This document shows, in pieces, positions 46,106 through 56,780 of a stretch of DNA of 64,000 bases; position 1 is the first letter of the stretch, and every line of letters begins with the position of its first letter. Under the pieces are notes generated by a model. That model had not been told where the DNA came from. It saw nothing but the letters and a program-made list of their open reading frames with translations, and searched no databases. The stretch is from positions 123,199,752 to 123,263,751 of the forward strand of contig CM045762.1 of the NCBI GenBank assembly GCA_025200525.1. The letters are read 5' to 3'. A program made the translations under genes and the position numbers. The stretch is from Camellia lanceoleosa. Lineage: Eukaryota > Streptophyta > Magnoliopsida > Ericales > Theaceae.

Positions 46106-47599
46106 TAGTTGAGTCAAACTTTGGGCTCGTGGGAATCAATTTTTTACCATAGTGGGTTTGCTACGCTTAGTGAGGACGTTGCATATAGATGATTTATGTG
46201 TTAGGATTCTATGTGTTGCATTTATATAAGCATGGGGTTAAATTTCTGAGATAATGCTTGTCGCTAATGAACTTGCTTAGAGGACTCATTGGAAACACTC
46301 TTGATCAACGTGGTTTCTTATGAGAATTCCTTGAGAGTTCTGGGGTACGTAGTTATCCTTGTGGACTTGATTCGGTTAAGTGATTAAATGTTTAACTGTT
46401 GAAGTGACTTGAATTAGGTATCATGCTAAGGTTGTCTTGTGGCTTAACAGTATTACGCATGGGCCTCTAGCAAGGCTGTTTCGATTGTACACTAAGTTTG
46501 TCTTTGTTTTGGTTTTATAGGATGTCTTCACGAGGGAGAAGAGGTCATGTGAGGAGTAGGACTGTCGATAGAGGCACAACTGTTCCGTTAGTACTTACCT
46601 CTACAGCGTCAGTTGTGGGCGAGGAAGTTGCACGTGAGATTGTGAGAAATGCTTTAGCTCGCAATGAGGGGAACCATGGGCATAACCTTAAGTTGACCAA
46701 AGAGTTTCTTATTTCCTATCCACATGTGTTTTTAAGGAGCTTAAGCCGTTGGAGGTTGATGATTGGTTATAGCAGATTACCAAGACTCTTGATATGCTCA
46801 GAGTCGAATACGAGGAGTTGAGGGTTGTGTTGGCTGGTTTCCACCTAAAGAGAGATGCCGGTTATTGGTGGAAAATAGTGCGAGTTTTTGTGGGCACTAC
46901 TTGGGTTGCATTTATCGAGGCTGTAGACACCCCATTTTTGACCGATCTTAAGACTCAGACGTTGTCGATTGAGCGCTCGGTGATGATGCATATTGTGTTC
47001 GTTCTGAGGTCATAGAGTCTCGGCTGAGAGCCTTGCCTCCGGACTTCGGGACTCTTTTGTGCCTTGCCTCGGTTTGCAAACCAGGTTCTGTTTTCTCTTC
47101 CTGAAGGGAGGGAGAGGTCTTGTAAACCATCTCTCAGTGGCCGTAGGCTACGTTTCGTGGTCGTAGGCCATTTTTTTTCCCATTTGGAGACCAATTTCCA
47201 GTTTTCGGAGCCGTCGGTCGTGTGCCTCGGTTTAGAACCGCTTAACGACCTCCATTTGCTCCGGTTTTAGGCACACACCTTGTTTCCTCTCCTTAGAGGG
47301 ACACTGTGGCCCGGGAGACCACCTTCGTGGTCGCACGCCACTTTCGATGCTTAATAGTTAGTTTTCGGGGCCCCCGGCTGTGCGTTTTGGCCCCCAAACC
47401 TTCGTTTCGCATCGGTGTGGGTTCATTTTTGGCATGGACCCTAGTTTCATTGTTAGGAAGGTGGTAGTAGGGTGGGAGACCACCTTTCCCCGGTCGGCTG
47501 GTTTTCTTGTCAAGAAGCTGGTCTCCCTCATTTTTTAGCCACAATTTCTGGTCTTCCATACCACCATTGAGTTGCATTCACCTGGGAGACCACCAATAT

Positions 47600-47975
47600 G
47601 GGCTGGCCGACCACCTTTTCAGCTTGAACCTTTTGACCCCTGGTCGGCCGACCACTTGAACTGGTCGGCCAGCCTTCTGCTTTTTTGTCTCTTTGAGTGC
47701 TATCCAATTGTGTCAGCTGGGAGGCATTTGCCCCATCCTCCGAGGATTGACCCTCTTGTTTTGGCTTCTTAAAGAAGCTTGGTCCCTTTTTCTTAGCTTC
47801 TAAGAGAAGCTTGACCTTTTGTTGAGCTTCTTGAGGAAGCTTGACCCCTTTGGTCTAGCTTCCTCAAGAAGCTTTACCCTTTTGGTTTAGCTTCCTTTAG
47901 AAGCTTGGCCTCTTTGCTCCAACCTTCTTAGAGAAGCTATGGACCTCCTCTTCTATAAGAGGGATCCTCTCCCTC
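47600..47975 (+). promoter_or_regulatory. Two kinds of phased palindromes before the Tat-type LTR TATA box
   Basis: GGTCGGCCGACC-type palindromes have cores at 47604, 47645 and 47666 (41 and 21 bp apart). AGCTTCTTGAGGAAGCT-type palindromes begin near 47764, 47795, 47825, 47857, 47889 and 47923 (31, 30, 32, 32, 34 bp apart). About 15-25 bp after the last one is a TATA-like ctataaga (47956). Layout is the same as in the CTCGAG arrays but the sequence differs. Function inferred. Confidence 0.65.
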
Positions 47976-48526
47976 AAGAGCCAAGGTTGAGAAATTTTGG
48001 CTAAGGCATACACCTCTCTTTCTCTATATCATTCTCTTTTGGTGTCCAAAACTCCTAGTTCTTGGCCCTATTGCATTACACCTCCAAGCACAACACCTCC
48101 ATGGTCAACCTAAGCACCTAGGAGCTTATTTTCAGAGGTTGAAGAGTTCCTATTTTGGTCCAGAAGCTGCTGGCCTTCTTCTCTACAAGGGTAAGTCTCT
48201 ATTTCCCTCTTTGTAGCCTTATTTTGCTTCATAGTTTAGCTCTATTTGAAAGCATATTTAGGCTTTGTCATAAACTTAAAAAAGGTCTTGTTTTGAGCTT
48301 CTAAACATGTTTGTTTAAGACTATTTTTCTGTTGGGGGTCATCTACCCCCTTGCATGCTTCATTTCCTCTTGTTTTAGGCCATGCATTAGGGCCTTTGTT
48401 GTGAGCTTTGTTGGCCCTGTTGACCACTGAAATCCAACGGATTTTCAGTGGTTATTATGTGTTTTTGAGCATCAAGATCAGGGAGGGGTGACCCTCTCAC
48501 CCCTTGTCTTGTTTACTAGCATTGTT

Positions 48527-48900
48527 GGTCTTTCAAATGGGCCTATATTTACACACTTCTTGAGCATGTTTCAGGTCATTTTTGGTGGGTTTTAAGACCT
48601 GCATAGGCTCTTTCCATAGCCCTTTTTACCATTTTGGATGTCCATCTTGCATGTGTAGAGTAATCCTCTTCAAGGCCTTTCAAAGGAGCCTTTACTTGCA
48701 TGCTTCCTAGGCTCATTTCAGGCCCTTTTCAGTGAGTTTTAGGGCCATCATAACCTCTATCCAGAGGTGGTTTTGCCATTTTGTATGTCCATTATACATG
48801 TGTAGAATAACCCTCTTATTGGCCTTTCAAAGGGACATATCATTCTTGCATGCATTGACTGAGTTTCAGTGGGTTCTTGGGTATTATTTGGCATGGCATA
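48527..48900 (+). repeat. 147-bp tandem repeat in the Tat-type LTR
   Basis: 'ggcctttcaaagg'-type starts at 48527, 48674 and 48821, exactly 147 bp apart. Units also share 'catgtgtagaataaccctctt' in variant form and 'ggttttgccattttg'. Two diverged units and a partial third. Confidence 0.75.
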
Positions 48901-51400
48901 CTTCTATTTTTGGCTGGTTTGGTGAGCTCTCATGTGCTTCATATAGTTGTAGTGCAAATCATGGTTCACTAGCTTGTATTGCATGATCTTTTGGCCCTTA
49001 ATTTTAGCACTTTTTGGCCATGCCTTAGACTGATTTTGTGCATATTTTGGACTGCCTTAGCTCTGTTTTTGGGTCTCATGGTCGAATGATGCTTGTTTTG
49101 CATGCTTGTAGTTCAATGTCCATGCTTAGTTTTGAGTTTCGAGGTCTATTACATGCATATACTGAGGTGTTTTCATGTTTTAGAGCCATTGCATATCATA
49201 TTTCAGAGCTTATATGAATGCCATATTCCCATGATTTCCACTCTTTAAACGTGTTTGAGAGTTGTGCATAAATGCCTCGTTTTCGGACCATTGCATGAGC
49301 TTCGTTTCATTGCATGTTGAGTCATCATTTTGGGCCATTTTTCTACTATTTCAAACCTGCCTAGGGTCTGTTTGGGGCTGCTTTTGCCATTTATACATTG
49401 CTTTGTGTACCTCTAGTATAACCCGCTTCACTAGTTTCGGTAATTCGAGCCATCTTGCATGCATTGTGTGACATATTTTCATGATTTAGGACCATTGTAC
49501 ATTATGTTTCAGAGCTGAAAAATGTGTGTTTGCCTGCCATACTTCATCCTTTGCCATGCTTAGTTAGAGTTGCATGTTGTGCCTTAGGATCGGTCCTTTG
49601 CATCCGTGCATGTTTGTATGTATTTCGGTTATCTCATTTTCATGTAGGGCCACTGATTTGAGTGGAGCTAAGGTCCACTCACTTTAGTTTAAGTCCATAT
49701 TGCATTGTGTATGCCATATAGTTCATGTGCATTGTGTATGCCATTTCAGTCCATAGCATTACGTATGCTAGTTGCATGTTTGCATATCACCCCTCGCATG
49801 CCAGCATGATTAGGTTGCATTGCATTTAGGGTTGCATGTTAGTCACATTGTGTATGCCATCTCATTGCATTGTGTTTAGAGTAGGGTTAGTCCAAATACA
49901 GGAAACGAGGGACGTTTCGTACTCCAAGTGACGAAACGTGTCTCAATTCCCGATCGCCGACACTCCGGATTACCCATGATGGAGTTTAGACCTTGTTATG
50001 TTTATATGTGGATTCATTTCACATTAAGTCGTGCAATTCGACTCCTTGGCCATCATGCATTGAGATGCGTGATTGGTGGCATGAGGATCGAGGTCTACAC
50101 TCCCTAGAGCTTGTGCAATGACGGGGAGAGTGGTCATGCACACATGTGTTGAAAATACTTTGCCATACCCCTTTCTTGTTCTCTGTTGCAGTAAATCGGA
50201 ATCCAGCAACAAAAACTAGTTAGCAGCTTTCGGAAGTTTTGTATAGTGTTCTAGGATCAATTGCAAACAGAGGCAAATCGGGGCATCGCGAGGAATTTCC
50301 CGATAAGACGACTCGAGCATGCATGCATCTTTCATCATTCGGAACAGAGTTGAGGCGGTCCATAGCTTGCATGCTAGTTTATTCGCTTTCCTAGTTAATC
50401 TGTTAATTAATTAGGGTTTTGTAATATTTAATTAGCTAGAGTAGTTAATTATTTATTCGGACTGTATTATTTATTCGGACCCTCCGAGAGAGGGCAAGGT
50501 TGTAATAAGTGTGTGTGTGTGTGATGTATGTCTTCCAACCCCACGTCTTTCTCCCTTTTATTTACCAGCATATGATGGTTAGTTTAGGGCATGTTTCAAT
50601 TAGCATCCTTATGCTCGTATGTTTGCATCCATTCATCTATTTTGCATGCACCGGGCTCGGCACATCATGCTAACTGCATCGTATTTCAATTCCAAGTTGA
50701 ATACATGTATCAGTTGTAGCATCATCATATACCATCTTAGAATAGCCGAGCCTATCTTAGTTGCATTCTTGTATGTGTTGCATTAGGCATCTCAGCATAG
50801 TTAGGATTCATGCATGATTTCTAATTGGCTTCTTTCTTTTGCTTGGAGTACTCGGTGAGTGTTTATGCTTTAGCATCCTTGTATGTGTGTGAGTGACTGC
50901 CATGATAGCATGCTTACCATGAGGCTATGTGTTTAGGTGATATAACTGCCTGAATGCCAGTGGATGAAGGTTGAGTTATTTGAATTGGAGCAATTCACCA
51001 ATTGAGAGTTTTAAGCCCACTTGAGAGTGGAAAATCATGTTTTCTAAGCCCACCCGAGGGTGGCAAAATCCACGTCTTAGCCTACTTGCGAGTAGCATCT
51101 TCAAACTGTTTTTCAAAACAAGCATGAAATATTTTGTTCCAACTCAGGCGATCCAGTCTATACTTGTATGCTGCGCGCATCACATAGTAATTCTAGGCTA
51201 ATAAATCGGAATAAGAGTACATAATGTTTTCAAAACTTGATATCATGGTTAGTAGAGGCCGATCTTTGATCGGGCGAGCGGGGGTGCTCACGAAGTGACC
51301 TTCCCCAATCGTACCCTAGTGCCCGAGCTGAGGCAACTTTGGTGATGACGGACACGTGGCCTTAGGCACGAGTCAGGGTTTCCTAAATTCCCCCAAAATA
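48901..51400 (+). other. Non-coding body of the Tat-type LTR
   Basis: No gene. Dense TGCATG/GCATTG words, with GCATTGTGTATGCCAT repeated at about 49694, 49730 and (variant) 49848. A (GT)n run lies near 50511-50522. Open frames here lack any family signature. Confidence 0.5.
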
Positions 51401-52193
51401 AATATTTAGGTGGCGACTCTGTATCTAGCAAAGCAGTCCATGTTTGGCACTTCTTTCTAAAAATCTGTTTTTCAAATCAATTTGCCGGATTTGGACTCTT
51501 TGATGATTCATTGGTCTTGCATTGCACTCTGCGAGATTAGATACAGGACCGTGACATTGAGTCTTGAACTGTAGTAAGCCCAAATGAACAAAACGGGATT
51601 CCCTCCTAGGACGTTCGGGGACGTCTACAGAGGCCTTTTTGGTTATGTACTTTCCTCCTTCTACTTGGGAAAAATTGAGGAACCAGTTTGTTGAGTTGCA
51701 CCAGGAGAATACTCCTTTGGCATAGTTTGAGGTAAAGTTCACCAGTTTGTCGAGGTTTGCTCCGGAGTTGGTCGCATCAGAGGAATAACGTTGTTTTGAG
51801 TTTGATAAAAGATTATGTTACCTTATTCAGGGAAGGGTTACCGGGGCAATGTATAGAGATTATCACACCATGGTAGAGTTAGCGGCTCACGTGGAAGCCG
51901 TTAATTGTAATGTTGGTCAGGATGAGAAAGAAGAGGCCATACCGGTAAGTTCGACTGTTCAGAGAGGTAGTAGACCTAGTAAGAATTAGAGATAGGCAAG
52001 ATTGCAGGCACATGTACAGTTAACGTCTCAATCCACTTTTGGTTCTTCAAACTCGTCCTTTGGAGAGTCTAGTCAGGCACGGACTTCATCGAGTCAGTCT
52101 CGGAATAAGGGACCACCTATTTGTTCTAGATGTGGTTGGACGGGCCAGGTTCGGCATCGTTGCCCTCTACGAAAGGGGAGTCAGTTTCAATAG

Positions 52194-53764
52194 TCCAAAC
52201 GAGAACAGTAGTGGGGTTGGAGGTGTGGAGGAGTTTTGGTGCCTTGTAATGTAGTTTTCGGGTGCCTTGTAATGTAGTATGATGTTATCTTATTTAAGAC
52301 TGTATACCTACAGATGTTGTTTATTCATGTGTGTATGTGGTCATAAACTCAAATGGTGTGGATATGTAATTAACTTTGTATTTATTTTAATGTGTTGAAA
52401 GATGTTGTAAGGATTAGAAATCCTAGTTTTATTATGGCATATTGATGTCTTGGGGGAGCGTGTGTTGGCTTGTGATGTCTTAGGTTGGTTCCGTATTGCT
52501 TTCTGAGCGGTAGTGGTATGTGTTATGTTGTGTTGTGTTTAGGGGTGGCTAGAATGAAGTGGTATAGTGGTAGTGTGTTGTTTTAGGCTGTTGGGTAATG
52601 AGAATAGAGGATATGGTATTCGGAGTTGGTTGACACATAGTCACCTCAGAAATTGTTTTCGATTTGAGCAAACGATTGTAAGGTTAAGGGGTATTTCTGG
52701 TTATACTTGAGGGCATTGAGCCTCACTTGTGGGTGTTGTTTGGTTGGTGGGAGCATGTGGAACCTCTCGCGTTGGGATAATGTGTTAGTATGTCGATTGT
52801 GCGAGTATTTTTGTGCCATTGAATCATACTGATTAATATTACTAGTGTTGTGTTGGTTCGAAACTTCCAAGATTTGGGAAGCTATGTGTGATGTATTATA
52901 TCTCATAGCCATATGTTTATTTCTATTCATCGTTGTCATAGAAATGTGTAGTTGTGTTATAATATCACTGAGTGTGTGATAGAGGTTGTTGGGTGATGGT
53001 TGAGATTCACCGAACGTTGTTAAGAAATGAATTGGAAAGGGAGTTTTGGTTTGATGGCCTCTTATGACATTTCGTTTCAACTGAAAACTTTGGGTTTAAA
53101 ATTTTACGGGTTTTTTGGAGAAATGTTTGCAAAACAATTGGTTTTCTTGGGTTTTGTTTTTTTTTTTTTTTTTTTTTTTTTGGAACAAAATTTTGTTGGA
53201 AAATGGTGTGAGTTTGAATAACTTTTGGGGAAAACGATGTTAGTGATGAAAGAGTTTTCAAGGTAATAAGAAAATTGTTGCTTTAATCAACTAATGTGAT
53301 TATTTTGTTTAACCTTGTGGGGGTGAATTGTGTTGTGATTTGATTTTAGTTATTAGTGACTTGTTTTCGGTTTGAATGGGTTTGACATTGGTTGTTTTTG
53401 GTTGTGCCGGAGAGCTATCTCCATGGATCATGGTTTGCAGGTGTAGTACTCTTCTTGGTGAGAGTTGCTTGAGAATTTTTGGTTGTGAGGGTGGTTTTCC
53501 TCTTATGTTCAAGTGTTGAGCGCTCGGTTCTTGTTTGGTTTAGTCTTGCAGATCCCATCGAGTATGTGGGTCAAAGAGATAATTGTGACTCCCTTCTTGT
53601 TGTGTGTTGCTCAGGAGTCTTTGGGGCATTGACCGAGATTCGGGATCATATCCTGCATATGGGTCTAGTTTCAGGTTGGTTAATGTATTCTCTTTTCCAT
53701 GGTGTGCCCGGTGTGTGGGCGTTCTCTCTAATTTTGGGGACAAAATTCCTTAAGGAATGAAGGT
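52194..53764 (+). other. Interior of the TR-GAG element after gag, no pol
   Basis: GT-rich sequence with no conserved pol motif on either strand by my reading; a T-run at 53157-53180. A small tandem repeat ('ggtgccttgtaatgtag') occurs at 52239-52277. It ends with a purine-rich aaggaatgaagg (53753-53764) that should act as the polypurine tract. Confidence 0.6.
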
Positions 53765-56461
53765 TATAACGATTCCGATTTAGACCCGATATGTTTATTG
53801 TTTTGAATCCTGGTTTCCTTGTCCTTAATAACTATCCACGTTCTTGTTCGTCTTATTCCTTGTTGAATTGGGTTGTGTGAGCATTGTGGTTGTGTTTGAA
53901 ACAGGTTGGAAGTTCGTTTTTCAAAGGAGTTATAGCCTAGAATTCTACTTGTTCGTTCGAGCGAATTTTCTTGCGCTCGAGCAGTCTTCACGAACTCCCA
54001 ATACTTTTGCAGGTCTGGAAAACTTCTGGGAGTGTTGTGTTTTTAGCTCGAGTGAATTTTCTTGTGCTCGAGCGGTCTTGGCTTGAGCGGTCTGTCTTGC
54101 ACTCAAGCGGTAACTTTGTTCGCTCGAGCGGTATCACTTATTGTGCCTGGTCGTTCGAGCGGTGTTTTGGTCGCTCGAGCGGTCTGCGCATATATCAGTC
54201 CGTAAAAGTCACTTTTTATATCACCTTTTTTTTCCGTTTTCTCTCTCTTCTCTCTTTTTCCACCATTTTTGGGTTTCTTCAACCTACAAGGTTGGGTTTC
54301 ATCTAGTTACACCCATTTTCTAGCCTGAGTCCTATAGATCAAAACGTAGAGGGTGACGAGGGCGTCGTTTTAATCCAAGCGAATTGTGTTTTCATCATCG
54401 GTAGATTTTTAGCTTTTCTCTTGTTCGGTTCAAGAGGTAGGGATTTTAGAGCTTCTTTTCAATACCTCGCTATAGATAGACTTGTGGTACTTTTTACAAC
54501 ATTTAAAAACATAGTGTTATGGTTGATTTTGTTAAAAAGCATATGGGTTGATTTGGGTTTCAATTGGTGGGTTAGTGTGTTATGTTTATAATTGATTATG
54601 GGTTGTAAAAGCATGTTTAGCATATGGGGTTGGTGGGGTTTGGTATCTCCTGCGTAAATTTCGGGATGTGAAAGGAAAAGCTTAACGTGAATTGAAATTG
54701 GGTTATGTTGTGGTTGTTTACAAATTTTGGGATTCTAGATTAATGTTATTGGGTGTAGTTAAGTGTTGTGTATGTTGGGATTTGGAATCATGGGGTCTTG
54801 TTTTTAAAACAGAATGTGAATAATTACCTCATTTAGAAAACATAATAGTTTGGAACGTACGGGAATATGGAAATATCTACGAGTGTATTTATTGTTTTGA
54901 TTACATAATTGGCGGCTGGAGTTTTGTTCTTGGCTATCAGTGGAGGATGGTATTGATTGTTGGTAGATACATGATGTGAGCACTATTGTAGGATGGGCTA
55001 TGTAAGGTAGAAGGATGTATTGTTGATTGTAATTGGACATTGTGAATATATAAATCCATTGTTGAGTTGTAGATTATGTTGTTAGAAAAGAAACTAGAAT
55101 GCTTGTGGATGTGTTTATGTCATGAGACGGTCGTTGGATAGTTATGGTTTTGACATTTGGTAATCCACATTTTGTTTTGGGAACATTTTGAAAATGCAAA
55201 AGAGCCCATTGTTAGACGGTGGTGCATGGAGCACGTTTTGAAAAAAGTGGGTTAATGTATTTCACTATCACTAGTTGAGATTATGATGATTGGACTAGGT
55301 GTATGTGTCACACCGCGTATTATTTTTGGTGATTAGCGTGTTATGCTTTCAATTGTATGTTGTTGGGATGTCTGCTTCTTTTCGAGTGAGGCCAGTAAAG
55401 CGTGGCACATTGACAGAGGTTTCCTTTCCCTATCGGTTTGTGCCTGGTGAAGTGTGAAATAAGGTTTGTTTCTCTTTGGGTGAGGCTGGTAAAGCATGGC
55501 GCATTGACAAAAGTTTCCTCTCCCTTCCAGTTTGCACTCGGAAAAGTATGACCTGAGGGGCACCCCCGTTCAGGTGAGGCCAATAAAGTGTTATAGATTA
55601 TTTGTGTTGAGGATCTACCATCTGTGCTGTAGGCCGGTGGAGATGAAATTGGTAGTATGTATTACTTCAGTTATTTACTTCAGTTATTTCTTTTTTAATT
55701 GTTATCGGTTTTCATGTTGTGGTTATCTTTTAGTCCCTGGGCCTATGGTTAGGAAAGGTAGTAGATGTATTGGTACATAGGTGTGTATGGTGTATTGAGA
55801 TGTAGGGTTGGGTTATGACTTTCATATGGGGTTATGTTTTCTGAACGAATGTTTAAGTGAGATTCTTTTATGTCAACATGGAAGGTTTATTAAAACAACA
55901 AAATAGGTTTTGAATGTTTTTGGAAGTAAAACAAAAATTTGGAAGAGAATGATTGATTTTATACTGTGTTGTATCAAGAAGATATTTTTTAGAGAAACAT
56001 ATTTATGGAAATATACCTTTGGATATCAACTGTCATACTACTTATATGGTATATCATTGTGCATGTATGATCATTTTTATCTATATGTTGTGATTGGTTA
56101 GGATCTTTGGGATCTCTACTGGACTTAGTGCTCATCCCACATGTTGACAAACTTTTTAGTACAAGGCTGGAGGATTGTTCATAACTTGAAGTCTTTTATT
56201 TATTCGCCGCGGGGCCCTTTACTTGTTAGTCAAGTGCTATATATTGTGTAAGGGAAAATCCCTTATGTTTTTTTTTTAATGTTATTCGATGTAAGCCCAA
56301 GGGCATCACGCTATGTCTTATTTATATATCGTCATCATTGTCGTGAGGGAATGTTATTATTTATTCCTGGTTTATGTTCTCAAATGGATGGAATGATTGA
56401 AAATGGTATTATTATAAAGTATTTGGTAATGAACTTGAGTAATAAAAGTCATGGCGTTACA
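53765..56461 (+). repeat. 3' LTR of the TR-GAG element
   Basis: Uninterrupted partner of 41388-46090. Motif pairs begin near 53956/53976, with further cores to about 54174; the TATA-like catatatca is at about 54189. The 94-bp repeat block is at 55370-55590, and it ends ...atggcgttaca at 56461. Differences from the 5' LTR are numerous small changes, so this insertion is older than the Tekay-like one. Confidence 0.88.
53950..54200 (+). promoter_or_regulatory. CTCGAG-type array and TATA-like box of the TR-GAG 3' LTR
   Basis: Same pair design as in the 5' LTR; the first pair (53956/53976) is 20 bp apart. Several cores here are intact where the 5' LTR copy is decayed, and the reverse is also true. 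Comparison of the two LTRs gives the ancestral array. Confidence 0.65.
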
Positions 56462-56565
56462 CTAGTTGTTATTTTTAGCGACAGATTTGAAAAATCGTTA
56501 CTAACTATCAGTTGTGAGTGACATGTTCATAAAATAGTCACAAAAGGTCTTTAAGTCCAACTATT

Positions 56566-56773
56566 TGGAACCAACTAGGCCTAGTCTAATTGGATACCAT
56601 AACTCTCCTAAGGACTTAGTCCTAATGGGAAGTCATGAGTTCAACTCTCCTTAAGAGGGAGTTCAATTTGGAAGCAAGCACTTCGTATTTTGTAAGAGTG
56701 TGGAGATTAACTCTGATATATGTTAATCTAACTACTAACAATTGACTTTCATTGATCCAAAAAAAAAAAAATG
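56566..56773 (+). mobile_element. tRNA-derived SINE
   Basis: An A box-like tagtctaattgg (about 56583) and a B box-like gagttcaactc (56637) have normal pol III spacing. The element ends in an A-run (56760-56771). The direct repeat aactatt flanks it (56559-56565 and 56774-56780). About 205 bp, typical for plant SINEs. Confidence 0.7.
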
Positions 56774-56780
56774 AACTATT

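Larger units (their letters stand above)
46922..51629 (+). mobile_element. Tat/Ogre-like solo LTR inserted in gag
   Basis: 4708 bp starting tgtagacaccccattttt and ending ggggacgtctaca, with perfect GAGGC duplications (46917-46921 and 51630-51634). The word 'taggtggcgactctg' (51410-51424) and the 'gggggtgctcacgaag' region are typical of the downstream part of Tat-lineage LTRs. There is no second LTR and no coding region, so it is a solo LTR, unusually long but within the Tat/Ogre range. Composition is CATGCA/TGCATT-rich in 48500-50900. Confidence 0.8.
46522..52193 (+). pseudogene. gag of the TR-GAG element, interrupted by a nested LTR
   Basis: ATG at 46522 (MSSRGRRGHVRSR). A frameshift near 46735 moves the frame to PLEVDDWL, a TAG, then TKTLDMLRVEYEELR and AGYWWKIV, the retrotransposon gag core. 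The frame stops at the nested LTR (46922-51629) and resumes after the duplication with MYFPPSTWEKLRNQF, then several stops, a Ser-rich stretch and a degenerate zinc knuckle starting CSRCGW (about 52128). Gag would package RNA in virus-like particles; this copy cannot make a full protein. No pol follows. Confidence 0.8.
41388..56461 (+). mobile_element. Gag-only LTR retrotransposon (TR-GAG type) with two nested solo LTRs
   Basis: Perfect 5-bp duplication CTAGT (41383-41387 and 56462-56466). LTRs begin tataacaattcc/tataacgattcc and end ttaca. The 5' LTR is 41388-46090 including a nested solo LTR (about 2.8 kb without it); the 3' LTR is 53765-56461 (about 2.7 kb). The primer site follows the 5' LTR and a purine-rich tract precedes the 3' LTR. 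The own interior is only about 2.96 kb once the nested Tat-type LTR is removed. It holds a gag, and no protease, reverse transcriptase, RNase H or integrase. The pre-3'-LTR words 'ttggggacaaaattcc' resemble the chromovirus pol end, suggesting derivation from a chromovirus by loss of pol. Confidence 0.85.

Noticed and set aside
46091..46110. Possible tRNA-Met gene fragment
   Set aside because: The 12-base match is the retrotransposon primer site directly after the LTR; no tRNA body follows. No complete tRNA or rRNA gene was seen in the window.
47293..47577. 94-residue minus-strand frame in the Tat-type LTR
   Set aside because: Lies within a solo LTR over palindromic promoter sequence, with no family signature.
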